DNA from: Candidatus Acidiferrales bacterium
GTDB lineage: Bacteria; Acidobacteriota; Terriglobia; Acidiferrales; UBA7541
DNA: 7,164 bases
Reading direction: 5' to 3'
NCBI GenBank assembly: GCA_030044295.1
Contig: JASHWB010000229.1
Span: forward strand, 1 to 7,164
Shown: in pieces, positions 1-5,919 of the stretch
How positions within the stretch are numbered: position 1 is the stretch's first letter
Layout of the letters: each line of letters opens with the position of its first letter
The notes under the pieces: generated by a model
Seen by the model: the letters and a program-made list of their open reading frames with translations, nothing else
Database searches by the model: none
Told to the model about the DNA's origin: nothing
Translations under genes and position numbers: made by a program

Positions 1-1332
1 GGCCGGCATGTGCCGCACAACTGGCAGGGCGCATTGCCGTTCACCTATCACGTTGGCAACGGACACGTGCGCGTTCATATGAAGCTGGTTATGGATTACC
101 GCCAGCGGCCGCTGTATGACGTGATCGCCAAGCTGCACGGCTCGCTCGACGACCAGTGGGTGATTCTCGGCAATCATCACGACGCGTGGGTTTACGGCGC
201 CGCCGATCCGAATAGCGGCACCGCATCGCTGCTCGAAACGGCGCGCTCGCTCGGTGAAATGGTGAGCAAGGGCTGGCGCCCTCGCCGCACCATCGTGATT
301 TGCAATTGGGATGGAGAAGAGCCCGGCCTGCTCGGCTCAACGGAATGGGTGGAGCAGCACCGCGCCGAGCTGCAGGCGAAAGCCGTCGCGTACATCAACA
401 CGGACGTCGGAGTAACTGGTCCGAATTTCACCGCCTCCGCCAGCCCGTCGCTCAGTGATCTCATCCGAGCCGCCACACGGCAGGTTCCCGATCCGAACAC
501 CGGCGAGACCGTTTACGACGCGTGGGCGGAGCACTCCGCCACAGGGCGCACAGAGCTTTCTGGCATAGCACGTCAGACGCCCGACGCTCGCACGCCTGGC
601 GAAGCTCCCGTTGGCGCTTTAGGCTCCGGTTCCGATTATTCGGCGTTCCTCGACTTTGCTGGAATTCCCGCGGTTGATTTGGCCTTCAGCGGCGATTATG
701 GCGTGTACCATTCGCTCTACGACGACTTTTATTGGATGAAGCATTTTGGCGATCCTACGTTCGCGTACCACGTGGCTCTGGCGCGCGTGCTGGGGATTCT
801 GGCGCTGCGGCTGGATGAGGCTGGCATCCTACCGTTCGACTACTCGAGCTATTCGTCGGAGATTTCCCGGTCCCTAGATGATCTGGCGTCGCGCGCTTCG
901 CAGGATCCGAATGAATACGCGGCGCTTCGTCCTGCTGTGGACGCTGCCGATGAATTTTCCGAAGCATCCTCGCGCGAAGCCATGGCTATGGGCGCGCTGG
1001 AGGATACGCCTGTGAATCCCGTTCTCGGGAATCGTCTGAGCCTCGCGCTCGCCGATGTCGAGCAGGCCTTCCTCGACCCAAACGGCCTCGTGGGCCGGCC
1101 GTGGTACAAGCACACGATTTTCGCGCCCGGCAGCTACACGGGCTACGCTGCCGAATTCTTGCCGGGGATCACCGAAGCTCTCAACCATCACGACTTGGAG
1201 ACGTTGAGGATCGAATCGAGTGCCGTTGTACAAGCTCTGCTCAGAGCCTCGGATCGGCTCGACCAGATCGGCCGCATGGCCAAGCCTCTTTCGCCACCGC
1301 CCGTTCCCGTTCCACCATCTGGCCGCGAATAA
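1..1332 (+). CDS. M28 family zinc peptidase, glutamate carboxypeptidase II / PSMA-like (5' partial)
   Basis: C-terminal part of a co-catalytic dizinc aminopeptidase/carboxypeptidase of family M28B. The frame is open to the left edge, so the true start and the N-terminal and protease-associated domains lie upstream. Numbering from the GTG at base 10, the catalytic set matches human PSMA in order and spacing: His56 (in NHHDAW), bridging Asp66 (AADPNSG), general base Glu103 and zinc ligand Glu104 (WDGEEPGLLGS), Asp132 (YINTD) and His234 (GVYHS). Residues from about 330 to 430 resemble the transferrin-receptor-like dimerisation domain (DPNGLVGRPWYKH, FAPGSYTGYAAE, FLPGI). All metal ligands are present, so the enzyme should be active. 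Relatives cleave C-terminal glutamate or act on small peptides, often outside the cytoplasm; the substrate cannot be told here. The tail is Pro-rich. No link to the downstream desaturase is evident. Confidence 0.93.
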   Translation, partial: GRHVPHNWQGALPFTYHVGNGHVRVHMKLVMDYRQRPLYDVIAKLHGSLDDQWVILGNHHDAWVYGAADPNSGTASLLETARSLGEMVSKGWRPRRTIVICNWDGEEPGLLGSTEWVEQHRAELQAKAVAYINTDVGVTGPNFTASASPSLSDLIRAATRQVPDPNTGETVYDAWAEHSATGRTELSGIARQTPDARTPGEAPVGALGSGSDYSAFLDFAGIPAVDLAFSGDYGVYHSLYDDFYWMKHFGDPTFAYHVALARVLGILALRLDEAGILPFDYSSYSSEISRSLDDLASRASQDPNEYAALRPAVDAADEFSEASSREAMAMGALEDTPVNPVLGNRLSLALADVEQAFLDPNGLVGRPWYKHTIFAPGSYTGYAAEFLPGITEALNHHDLETLRIESSAVVQALLRASDRLDQIGRMAKPLSPPPVPVPPSGRE

Positions 1333-1418
1333 TCGCGCGGCACTGGACACCTGAATTCGGAAACACGCCGTTTGCTGCGCATACGCTTTATTCACTAACT
1401 CTTTGGACGCACGCGTGC

Positions 1419-1437
1419 CTATTACAGAACTATTACA
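1419..1437. repeat. Direct repeat with 11-bp period upstream of the desaturase (possible regulator site)
   Basis: The 8-mer CTATTACA occurs exactly twice, at 1419-1426 and 1430-1437, separated by GAA, so the copies repeat every 11 bp, about one helical turn. It lies about 85 bases upstream of the desaturase ATG in a 189-base intergenic gap. OmpR/PhoB-type regulators bind tandem direct repeats of about 11 bp, and such a regulator is encoded two genes downstream. The repeat partly resembles the E. coli pho box (CTGTCATA half-site, 5 of 8 bases) and the TTACA-like half-sites of B. subtilis PhoP. Binding is inferred. I found no convincing -35/-10 pair in this gap. Confidence 0.35.
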
Positions 1438-1511
1438 AAGCGATCGGTGCGCCACTGCTATCCTAAAACTGCGGAGATCGAAGCAGGTATTTGGCTCACG
1501 TTCCTTCCATC

Positions 1512-1517
1512 AAGGGG
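1512..1517 (+). promoter_or_regulatory. Ribosome binding site deciding the desaturase start
   Basis: AAGGGG lies 4 bases before ATG 1522. A longer frame opens at GTG 1447, but it has no comparable site and would add 25 residues (beginning MRHCYPKT) that do not look like part of the family. The ATG is therefore preferred. Confidence 0.55.
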
Positions 1518-1521
1518 CCCC

Positions 1522-2460
1522 ATGGCGCTTAATATCGACGACATCGCGAAGAAATCAGCAACCGACGACGACATCAATTGGGTTACTGCCAGCTCTATGG
1601 TGCTGTTCCACGTTGGGGCCATCGCGGCGCTTTTTTTCTTCTCGTGGAAACTGGTGCTGCTGGCCGTTTTTCTGAATTGGGTAGCGGGCAGCCTGGGAAT
1701 CGGCATGGGCTACCACCGGTTGCTGACTCACCGTGGGTATAGGACGCACAAATGGATCGAGTATTTCTTCACTGTCTGCGCCACGCTGGCGCTTGAGGGC
1801 GGACCGATCTTCTGGGTAGCAACGCATCGCATCCACCATCAGCACTCCGATCACGAAGGTGATCCGCATTCGCCGGTCGACGGAAAATGGTGGGCGCACA
1901 TGGGCTGGATTCTGGTGGGCAAGTCAATGCACCACGATACGACGACCCTTGCGCGCTACGTGCCTGATCTAGCTAAGGACAAGTTTCATGTGTGGATCAC
2001 CAAATATCATTATGTTCCGATGATTTTGCTGGGCGCGGTGCTCTACGCGATAGGCGGGTTGCCATTCGTGCTTTGGGGTGTGTTCTTCCGGACTGTCCTG
2101 GGACTGCACTCGACTTGGCTGGTGAATTCCGCGACGCATTCGTGGGGCTACCGGCGCTTCCAAACTCGCGACCTTTCCACCAACAGCTGGTGGGTTGGTT
2201 TGCTGGCGTGGGGCGAAGGCTGGCACAACAATCATCACGCCCATCCGGTTTCCGCGCGGCACGGCCTTGCCTGGTATGAAGTGGACGCGAACTGGTACGG
2301 CATTTGGCTGCTGAAAAAGCTCGGGCTGGTTTGGAACGTCTATTGCGCGAAGCTGCCTTCAACAGAATCCGTCAAGCAAGCCGCGAAAGCGGCGGTCGGG
2401 GCGCTGCCGACCGAGATTGTGGCGCCTCCGCAAGCCGAAACCGATTTTGCCTCCGTTTAG
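1522..2460 (+). CDS. Membrane fatty acid (acyl-CoA/acyl-lipid) delta-9-type desaturase
   Basis: Integral-membrane di-iron desaturase of the DesC/OLE1/stearoyl-CoA desaturase family (PF00487), 312 aa from ATG 1522. It inserts a cis double bond into saturated acyl chains using O2 and electrons from an external donor. The three histidine boxes are intact: HRLLTH (residues 65-70), HRIHH (102-106) and HNNHH (235-239). The extra family motif NSATH (Asn202, His206) is also present. Hydrophobic segments at about 23-62 and 164-205 fit the usual membrane hairpins. There is no fused cytochrome b5 or ferredoxin domain, so the reductant must come in trans. Delta-9 regiochemistry is inferred from family resemblance; acyl-CoA versus acyl-lipid substrate cannot be decided. 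The C-terminal 30 residues are Ala/Pro-rich and probably non-catalytic. The gene is followed by a hairpin and then by a sensor-kinase/regulator pair, a layout recalling des-desK-desR. Confidence 0.93.
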   Translation: MALNIDDIAKKSATDDDINWVTASSMVLFHVGAIAALFFFSWKLVLLAVFLNWVAGSLGIGMGYHRLLTHRGYRTHKWIEYFFTVCATLALEGGPIFWVATHRIHHQHSDHEGDPHSPVDGKWWAHMGWILVGKSMHHDTTTLARYVPDLAKDKFHVWITKYHYVPMILLGAVLYAIGGLPFVLWGVFFRTVLGLHSTWLVNSATHSWGYRRFQTRDLSTNSWWVGLLAWGEGWHNNHHAHPVSARHGLAWYEVDANWYGIWLLKKLGLVWNVYCAKLPSTESVKQAAKAAVGALPTEIVAPPQAETDFASV

Positions 2461-2486
2461 TCTGCTTATACTGATACTGCCTTAGA

Positions 2487-2516
2487 ACAGGGCCGCGCCA
2501 TGGGGCGTGGCCCTGT
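2487..2516 (+). terminator. Hairpin after the desaturase, probable terminator
   Basis: A 13-bp stem with one G-U pair: left arm 2487-2499, loop ATGG at 2500-2503, right arm 2504-2516. It begins 27 bases after the desaturase stop. The stem is very GC-rich, but only a short T-poor tail (GCATTTC) follows, so it may act as an imperfect intrinsic terminator, an attenuator, or an mRNA 3' end stabiliser. It lies before the putative kinase promoter. Confidence 0.55.
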
Positions 2517-2567
2517 GCATTTCGGCATCACCAGCCTAGAGCGGCATCCGGCGAGTTTAGTCCGCTG

Positions 2568-2573
2568 TACAAT
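2568..2573 (+). promoter_or_regulatory. Possible -10 element of the kinase/regulator pair
   Basis: TACAAT matches the sigma70 -10 consensus at 5 of 6 positions and would start transcription near base 2580, about 20 bases before the kinase ATG. No recognisable -35 lies at the right distance, so it would need an activator or a relaxed -35. Only a weak purine tract (GAGAGA, 2583-2588) serves as ribosome binding site, 11 bases from the ATG. Confidence 0.3.
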
Positions 2574-2599
2574 GGATTCATCGAGAGATCTGCCGACCT

Positions 2600-3523
2600 A
2601 TGCGCGTCATAAGCCGCCGCAAGACAACCATTTTCTTTCTCATCGTCGGCGTTGCTTCCATCAGCGCCGCGGTCGTACTCAACATCAGCTGGATTATTCG
2701 CAATTGGCGCGACGCCGTTTTGCTGTTTTCGGGCGTTATATTTTTCTTGCTAATCATTACGGGGTTAGTTCTGAACACGACGTTCCTGGTGCGTGAAATC
2801 CGCCGCAACGAGCAGCACGACAGCTTCATCAACGCGGTCACGCATGAACTGAAAACGCCGATTGCGTCGATCAGACTTTACCTGGAGACTTTACAGCGCC
2901 GGGAGCTCGAACCTTCACAGCGCAAACAGTTTTACGGTCTCATGCTCGAGGATACGGACCGGCTGCTTGGGACAGTAGAGCAGGTACTGAAAGCCGGACA
3001 AGTTCGAATGGCCCGCGCGAAGACCCATCCCGAAGAGTTCGATTTCCGCGAGTTGGTAGGCCAGTGCATGGACCTGGCGCGTACCCGGCATCATTTGGCG
3101 CCCAGCGCGGTGTACTGGCATCAAATTTCCTCAAACGGCGCACAGGACGGATCGCCCGTGAAGGTTCATGGAGATCCGGAGGATTTGCGAACGGCGGTTG
3201 CCAACATTCTCGATAACGCGATCAAGTATTCGGGCGGGAACGTGGACGTTTCCGTTCAACTCGACACACTACCTTACGAAAACCGGATCGCACTGCGCGT
3301 CAGCGACCGTGGCATTGGCATCCCGTCCCACGAATTGAAGCGCATCTTCAAGCGATTTTATCGAGTTCGCGGACGCGCTCTCTCCGGCGCCAAGGGAACC
3401 GGTTTGGGACTGTTCATCGTCAAATCAATAGCCCGCGCACACGGCGGCCGAGTTTTTGCCGAAAGCGGCGGCAGTGTGCCGGGCACGACGGTCACATTCG
3501 AATTGCCGAGGCTAAGCTCGTGA
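2600..3523 (+). CDS. Sensor histidine kinase, two TM helices with a minimal loop (intramembrane-sensing type)
   Basis: HisKA/HATPase_c transmembrane kinase, 307 aa. The N-terminus is basic (SRRK) and is followed by two hydrophobic helices at about residues 9-33 and 39-63, joined by only about five polar residues (RNWRD). There is no periplasmic sensor domain, no HAMP and no PAS. The DHp helix carries phospho-acceptor His82 in HELKTP. The ATP-binding domain is complete: N-box 202-210 (Asn206), G1 motif DRGIGIP (236-242), F-box FKRFYRV (250-256) and G2 motif GTGLGL (266-271). It should autophosphorylate and pass the phosphate to the regulator that overlaps it by 4 bases. With no extracytoplasmic domain, the stimulus probably comes from the membrane itself or from a membrane partner; the desaturase upstream makes lipid state an attractive candidate. 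The exact signal is unknown. Confidence 0.93.
   Translation: MRVISRRKTTIFFLIVGVASISAAVVLNISWIIRNWRDAVLLFSGVIFFLLIITGLVLNTTFLVREIRRNEQHDSFINAVTHELKTPIASIRLYLETLQRRELEPSQRKQFYGLMLEDTDRLLGTVEQVLKAGQVRMARAKTHPEEFDFRELVGQCMDLARTRHHLAPSAVYWHQISSNGAQDGSPVKVHGDPEDLRTAVANILDNAIKYSGGNVDVSVQLDTLPYENRIALRVSDRGIGIPSHELKRIFKRFYRVRGRALSGAKGTGLGLFIVKSIARAHGGRVFAESGGSVPGTTVTFELPRLSS
3508..3511 (+). promoter_or_regulatory. Ribosome binding site for the response regulator, inside the kinase 3' end
   Basis: GAGG lies 8 bases before the GTG start at 3520. That start overlaps the kinase stop as GTGA (3520-3523), so translation of the regulator is probably coupled to that of the kinase, keeping the two proteins in ratio. 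Confidence 0.5.
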
Positions 3524-4284
3524 GCCGCATCCTGGTGGTGGAAGACGAGACGCATCTGGCCGAGGGCCTCCGTTTCAATCTGGAAGCCGAGGGTCATGCG
3601 GCCGATCTGTGCGGCGATGGCGAATCGGCCGTTCGCCGTTTGCTCCACCAGAGTGAACATTTCGACGCCGTCGTGCTGGACGTGATGCTCCCTGGAATGG
3701 ATGGTTTTGCTGTGGCGTCGGCTCTGCGCAAGGCAAAGAACTACGTGCCGGTGCTCATCCTGACGGCGCGCGGGCGCCCTGAAGACGTGCTCGAAGGATT
3801 TGCCGCCGGCGCCGACGACTATCTTGCCAAACCCTTCGATTTGCAGATTTTTCTGGCGCGGCTGCAGGGATTGCTGCGCCGCAGCGCGTGGCTGTCAGGG
3901 TCGATGAAGGCGACCGCTTCCGCGGCTGTAGGCGCAGCGCCTTCGCCGGAAGCGGCAGCTTCGGACGTTGGGGGTAGCTCCGGCGAGGTGTATGCGTTTG
4001 ATACGAAAACACTCGATTTTGAGACGTTGGAGCTTCGCTCCGGCGAAAACACCGTCCATCTCACTCTGATGGAAGCCAAGCTGCTGCGGCATCTGATTCG
4101 CAATGCCGGTCGCGTAGTATCGCGAAAGGCGATTTTGGAGGATGTTTGGGACCTTCGCGAGGACACCGATACGCGCGCCATTGATAATTTCATTGTCCGA
4201 TTGCGACGCTACCTTGAAGACGATCCCGGCAAGCCGCGTCATTTGCAAACGGTGCGCGGCGTTGGTTACAAGTTCGTTGCGTAG
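3520..4284 (+). CDS. OmpR/PhoB-family DNA-binding response regulator
   Basis: 254 aa: an N-terminal receiver domain (about 1-120) and a C-terminal winged-helix domain (about 157-254). The receiver has its acidic pocket (Glu8, Asp9), phospho-acceptor Asp54 (VLDVMLPGMDG), switch Thr82 (ILTARG) and Lys104 (AKPFD), so it should be phosphorylated by the kinase encoded just upstream. The output domain shows the OmpR/PhoB signature: LTLMEAKLLRHL, recognition-helix region TRAIDNFIVRLRRYL and wing motif VRGVGYKF. The linker between domains, about residues 122-156, is longer than usual and rich in Ala, Ser, Gly and Pro. This family typically binds tandem direct repeats of about 11 bp. The GTG start overlaps the kinase stop codon (GTGA). 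Targets are unknown; the repeats upstream of the desaturase and of lpd are candidates by position only. Confidence 0.95.
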   Translation: MSRILVVEDETHLAEGLRFNLEAEGHAADLCGDGESAVRRLLHQSEHFDAVVLDVMLPGMDGFAVASALRKAKNYVPVLILTARGRPEDVLEGFAAGADDYLAKPFDLQIFLARLQGLLRRSAWLSGSMKATASAAVGAAPSPEAAASDVGGSSGEVYAFDTKTLDFETLELRSGENTVHLTLMEAKLLRHLIRNAGRVVSRKAILEDVWDLREDTDTRAIDNFIVRLRRYLEDDPGKPRHLQTVRGVGYKFVA

Positions 4285-4353
4285 CGTGTGCGAGTGCATC
4301 GTGCGAACTGCGCGCAGAATCTGATGGATTGCCGCCAAGTGCGGGGGCAGTTG

Positions 4354-4371
4354 GTTGCGGCACGTTGCGGC
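4354..4371. repeat. Direct repeat with 10-bp period overlapping the lpd promoter
   Basis: GTTGCGGC occurs at 4354-4361 and again at 4364-4371, with two bases (AC) between the copies. The first copy contains the proposed -35 hexamer TTGCGG and the second fills the spacer. Such an arrangement could be an operator for a repressor or activator, or could simply reflect GC-rich sequence. Confidence 0.35.
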
Positions 4372-4383
4372 CGCTGATAAAAT
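4355..4383 (+). promoter_or_regulatory. Sigma70-like promoter for the lpd-lipB-E1alpha genes
   Basis: TTGCGG (4355-4360) and TAAAAT (4378-4383) are separated by exactly 17 bases. The -10 matches consensus at 5 of 6 positions and carries the extended -10 TG one base upstream (TGATAAAAT). The -35 matches only the TTG. Transcription would begin near base 4390, leaving a leader of about 70 bases before the lpd TTG start. This is the best promoter in the window. Confidence 0.55.
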
Positions 4384-4387
4384 CCTT

Positions 4388-4431
4388 CGGCTGCAGGGCG
4401 ATAGGAACACTTGCTGGCGGTTCCTGAGCCG
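4388..4431 (+). other. Inverted repeats in the lpd mRNA leader
   Basis: AGGAAC (4403-4408) pairs exactly with GTTCCT (4420-4425) around an 11-base loop. Outside it, CGGCT (4388-4392) can pair with AGCCG (4427-4431). The structure would sit between the proposed transcription start and the ribosome binding site. It does not match any riboswitch I recognise, and a regulatory role is speculative. Confidence 0.25.
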
Positions 4432-4448
4432 CAGCTCGCGAAAGCCAG

Positions 4449-4456
4449 AAGGGGAG
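4449..4456 (+). promoter_or_regulatory. Ribosome binding site selecting the TTG start of lpd
   Basis: AAGGGGAG is a strong Shine-Dalgarno sequence, 5 bases before TTG 4462. No in-frame ATG lies near the beginning of the conserved protein. An upstream in-frame TTG at 4411 has no such site and would add 17 residues unlike the family. Confidence 0.7.
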
Positions 4457-4461
4457 AGCGA

Positions 4462-5859
4462 TTGGCCAAATATGATTTGGTGATCATCGGCAGTGGCCCG
4501 GGAGGATACGTCGCCGGCATTCGCGCCGGTCAATGGGGCCTGAAAACCGCCGTAGTGGAAAAGGACCCTTTCCTGGGCGGTACCTGCCTTCACGTGGGCT
4601 GTATTCCTACCAAGGTATTTCTCCATCACGCGGATATCTACGACAACTTTCTGCGCGCCGAGGAATTCGGATTCGAAGTGACGGGTGTGAAGGTGAACTG
4701 GCCCGCCATGCTGGCGCGCAAAGACAGGATTGTCAAAAAGCATGCCGGCGGCATCGGCGCGCTTTTCAAGAAGAACAAAGTGGACTCAATCCAGGGCTGG
4801 GGGCGGATCGCGGGGCCTGGCCGCGTGTCCGTGGAGAAAGACGGCAAAATCACGGAACTTGAAACCACGTACATCATGCTGGCAACTGGTTCTGAGGCGC
4901 GTTCGCTGCCGGGCGTAGAAATCGATGGGAAAACGGTCCTTACGAATCGCGAGATTCTGGCCATGCCGGCGATTCCAAAGTCGATGATCGTGGTGGGCTG
5001 CGGCGCGGTGGGCGTGGAGTTCGCCTCGATTTTCAAAACCTTCGGATCGGATGTGACGTTGCTCGAAGTGATGCCGAAAATGGTGCCGCTCGAGGACGAC
5101 GACGTTTCCGCAGAATTGCAGAAGGCATTTAAGAAGCGCGGCATTCGCGTCGAGTTGGAGGCAGCCGTTGATTCGGTGAAGAAGAATGCCGACGGTGCGA
5201 CGGTCACCTATAAGGATAAAGGCGGGAAACCGCAAACATTGAGCGCGGAGAAGGTGCTCATCGCCGTGGGACGGCGTCCGATGACTGAAAACACGGGAAT
5301 CGAGAAGACGAAGGCGAAGGTCGAGCGCGGTTTCGTCCACACGAACGCGTACTTGGAAACAGCCGAGCCCCGCCTTTACGCCATCGGCGATATCGTCGCG
5401 GGATTGCCGCAGCTCGCCCATGCCGCGTCGATGGAGGGAATCATCGCGGTGGGCCGCATGGCCGGAAAAGACGTGCAGCCGTTCGATCGCAAGCGCTGCC
5501 CGAACGTGACGTTCTGCGAGCCTCAAATCGGCTCCGTCGGGCTGACGGAAAAACAGGCGCGCGAAGCCGGCTTTGAAGTGAAGACGGGGAAATTTCCGTT
5601 TCTCGGCAACAGCAAGGCCAGCATTCTGGGCCAGCACGAAGGCTTCATAAAGGTGGTCTCAGAGGCCAAATACAGCGAAATACTGGGCGTCCACGCGATC
5701 GGCCCGCTGACGACGGAAATTATCTCTGAAGCGGTCACCGCGCTTGGACTCGAAGCCACGCTCGACGATATGGCCGCCACGATTCACGCGCATCCAACGA
5801 TTTGGGAGGCGATGGGCGACGCGTTCAATTCTGTGCGCGGCATCTCGATCAACTTCTAA
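4462..5859 (+). CDS. lpdA: Dihydrolipoyl dehydrogenase (E3 of 2-oxoacid dehydrogenase complexes)
   Basis: FAD-dependent class I pyridine-nucleotide disulfide oxidoreductase, 465 aa, the usual length. It reoxidises the dihydrolipoyl arm of E2 (and of GcvH) and reduces NAD+. The MAKYDLVIIG start leads straight into the FAD-binding GSGPGG (residues 10-15). The redox-active disulfide is Cys42-Cys47 in GGTCLHVGCIPTK. The NAD-binding Rossmann motif is GCGAVG (179-184). The second FAD motif is AIGD with Asp310. The C-terminal dimer-interface pair is His444 and Glu449 in HAHPTIWE. All catalytic residues are present. Translation is best read from TTG 4462 because of the strong ribosome binding site. 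The gene is followed after 60 bases by lipB and then by an E1 alpha gene, probably one transcription unit, so this E3 most likely serves that complex. Sharing with other complexes is possible. Confidence 0.96.
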   Translation: MAKYDLVIIGSGPGGYVAGIRAGQWGLKTAVVEKDPFLGGTCLHVGCIPTKVFLHHADIYDNFLRAEEFGFEVTGVKVNWPAMLARKDRIVKKHAGGIGALFKKNKVDSIQGWGRIAGPGRVSVEKDGKITELETTYIMLATGSEARSLPGVEIDGKTVLTNREILAMPAIPKSMIVVGCGAVGVEFASIFKTFGSDVTLLEVMPKMVPLEDDDVSAELQKAFKKRGIRVELEAAVDSVKKNADGATVTYKDKGGKPQTLSAEKVLIAVGRRPMTENTGIEKTKAKVERGFVHTNAYLETAEPRLYAIGDIVAGLPQLAHAASMEGIIAVGRMAGKDVQPFDRKRCPNVTFCEPQIGSVGLTEKQAREAGFEVKTGKFPFLGNSKASILGQHEGFIKVVSEAKYSEILGVHAIGPLTTEIISEAVTALGLEATLDDMAATIHAHPTIWEAMGDAFNSVRGISINF

Positions 5860-5919
5860 CCCTGGATTTCTCTGGGGACCTTGGGCCTCGCGTCGCATTT
5901 TTTTCGTTTTGAGAATTTC

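Noticed and set aside
1403..1436. Promoter from TTGGAC (1403-1408) with TATTAC (1420-1425 or 1431-1436)
   Set aside because: The spacers are 11 and 22 bases, both outside the workable range for a sigma70 promoter.
874..1455. 193-codon minus-strand open frame over the peptidase 3' end
   Set aside because: It is mostly antisense to conserved peptidase sequence, with no recognisable motif and no convincing start signal.
1447..1521. N-terminal extension of the desaturase from GTG 1447
   Set aside because: The extra 25 residues are not family-like, and ATG 1522 has its own ribosome binding site.
2523..2548. Repeated CGGCATC (2523-2529 and 2542-2548) before the kinase gene
   Set aside because: It is only 7 bp with a 19-bp offset that does not fit a helical-turn pattern; probably chance.
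4308..4317. Palindrome CTGCGCGCAG after the response regulator as a terminator or operator
   Set aside because: It has no loop for a stable RNA hairpin and no following T-run; a 10-bp GC-rich palindrome is expected by chance.
3895..4743. 282-codon open frame on the minus strand across the regulator end, the gap and the lpd start
   Set aside because: It overlaps two clearly conserved genes on the other strand and spans a promoter region. Its translation shows no recognisable domain; such frames are common opposite GC-rich genes.
4786..5637. 283-codon open frame antisense to lpd
   Set aside because: It lies wholly inside a well-supported dihydrolipoyl dehydrogenase gene, has no domain signature, and its composition is rich in Arg/His as expected of a shadow frame.
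5898..5904. Run of seven T between lpd and lipB as an intrinsic terminator
   Set aside because: No stable GC-rich hairpin could be found directly upstream of it, and lipB starts 15 bases later, so termination here would be unlikely to be strong.
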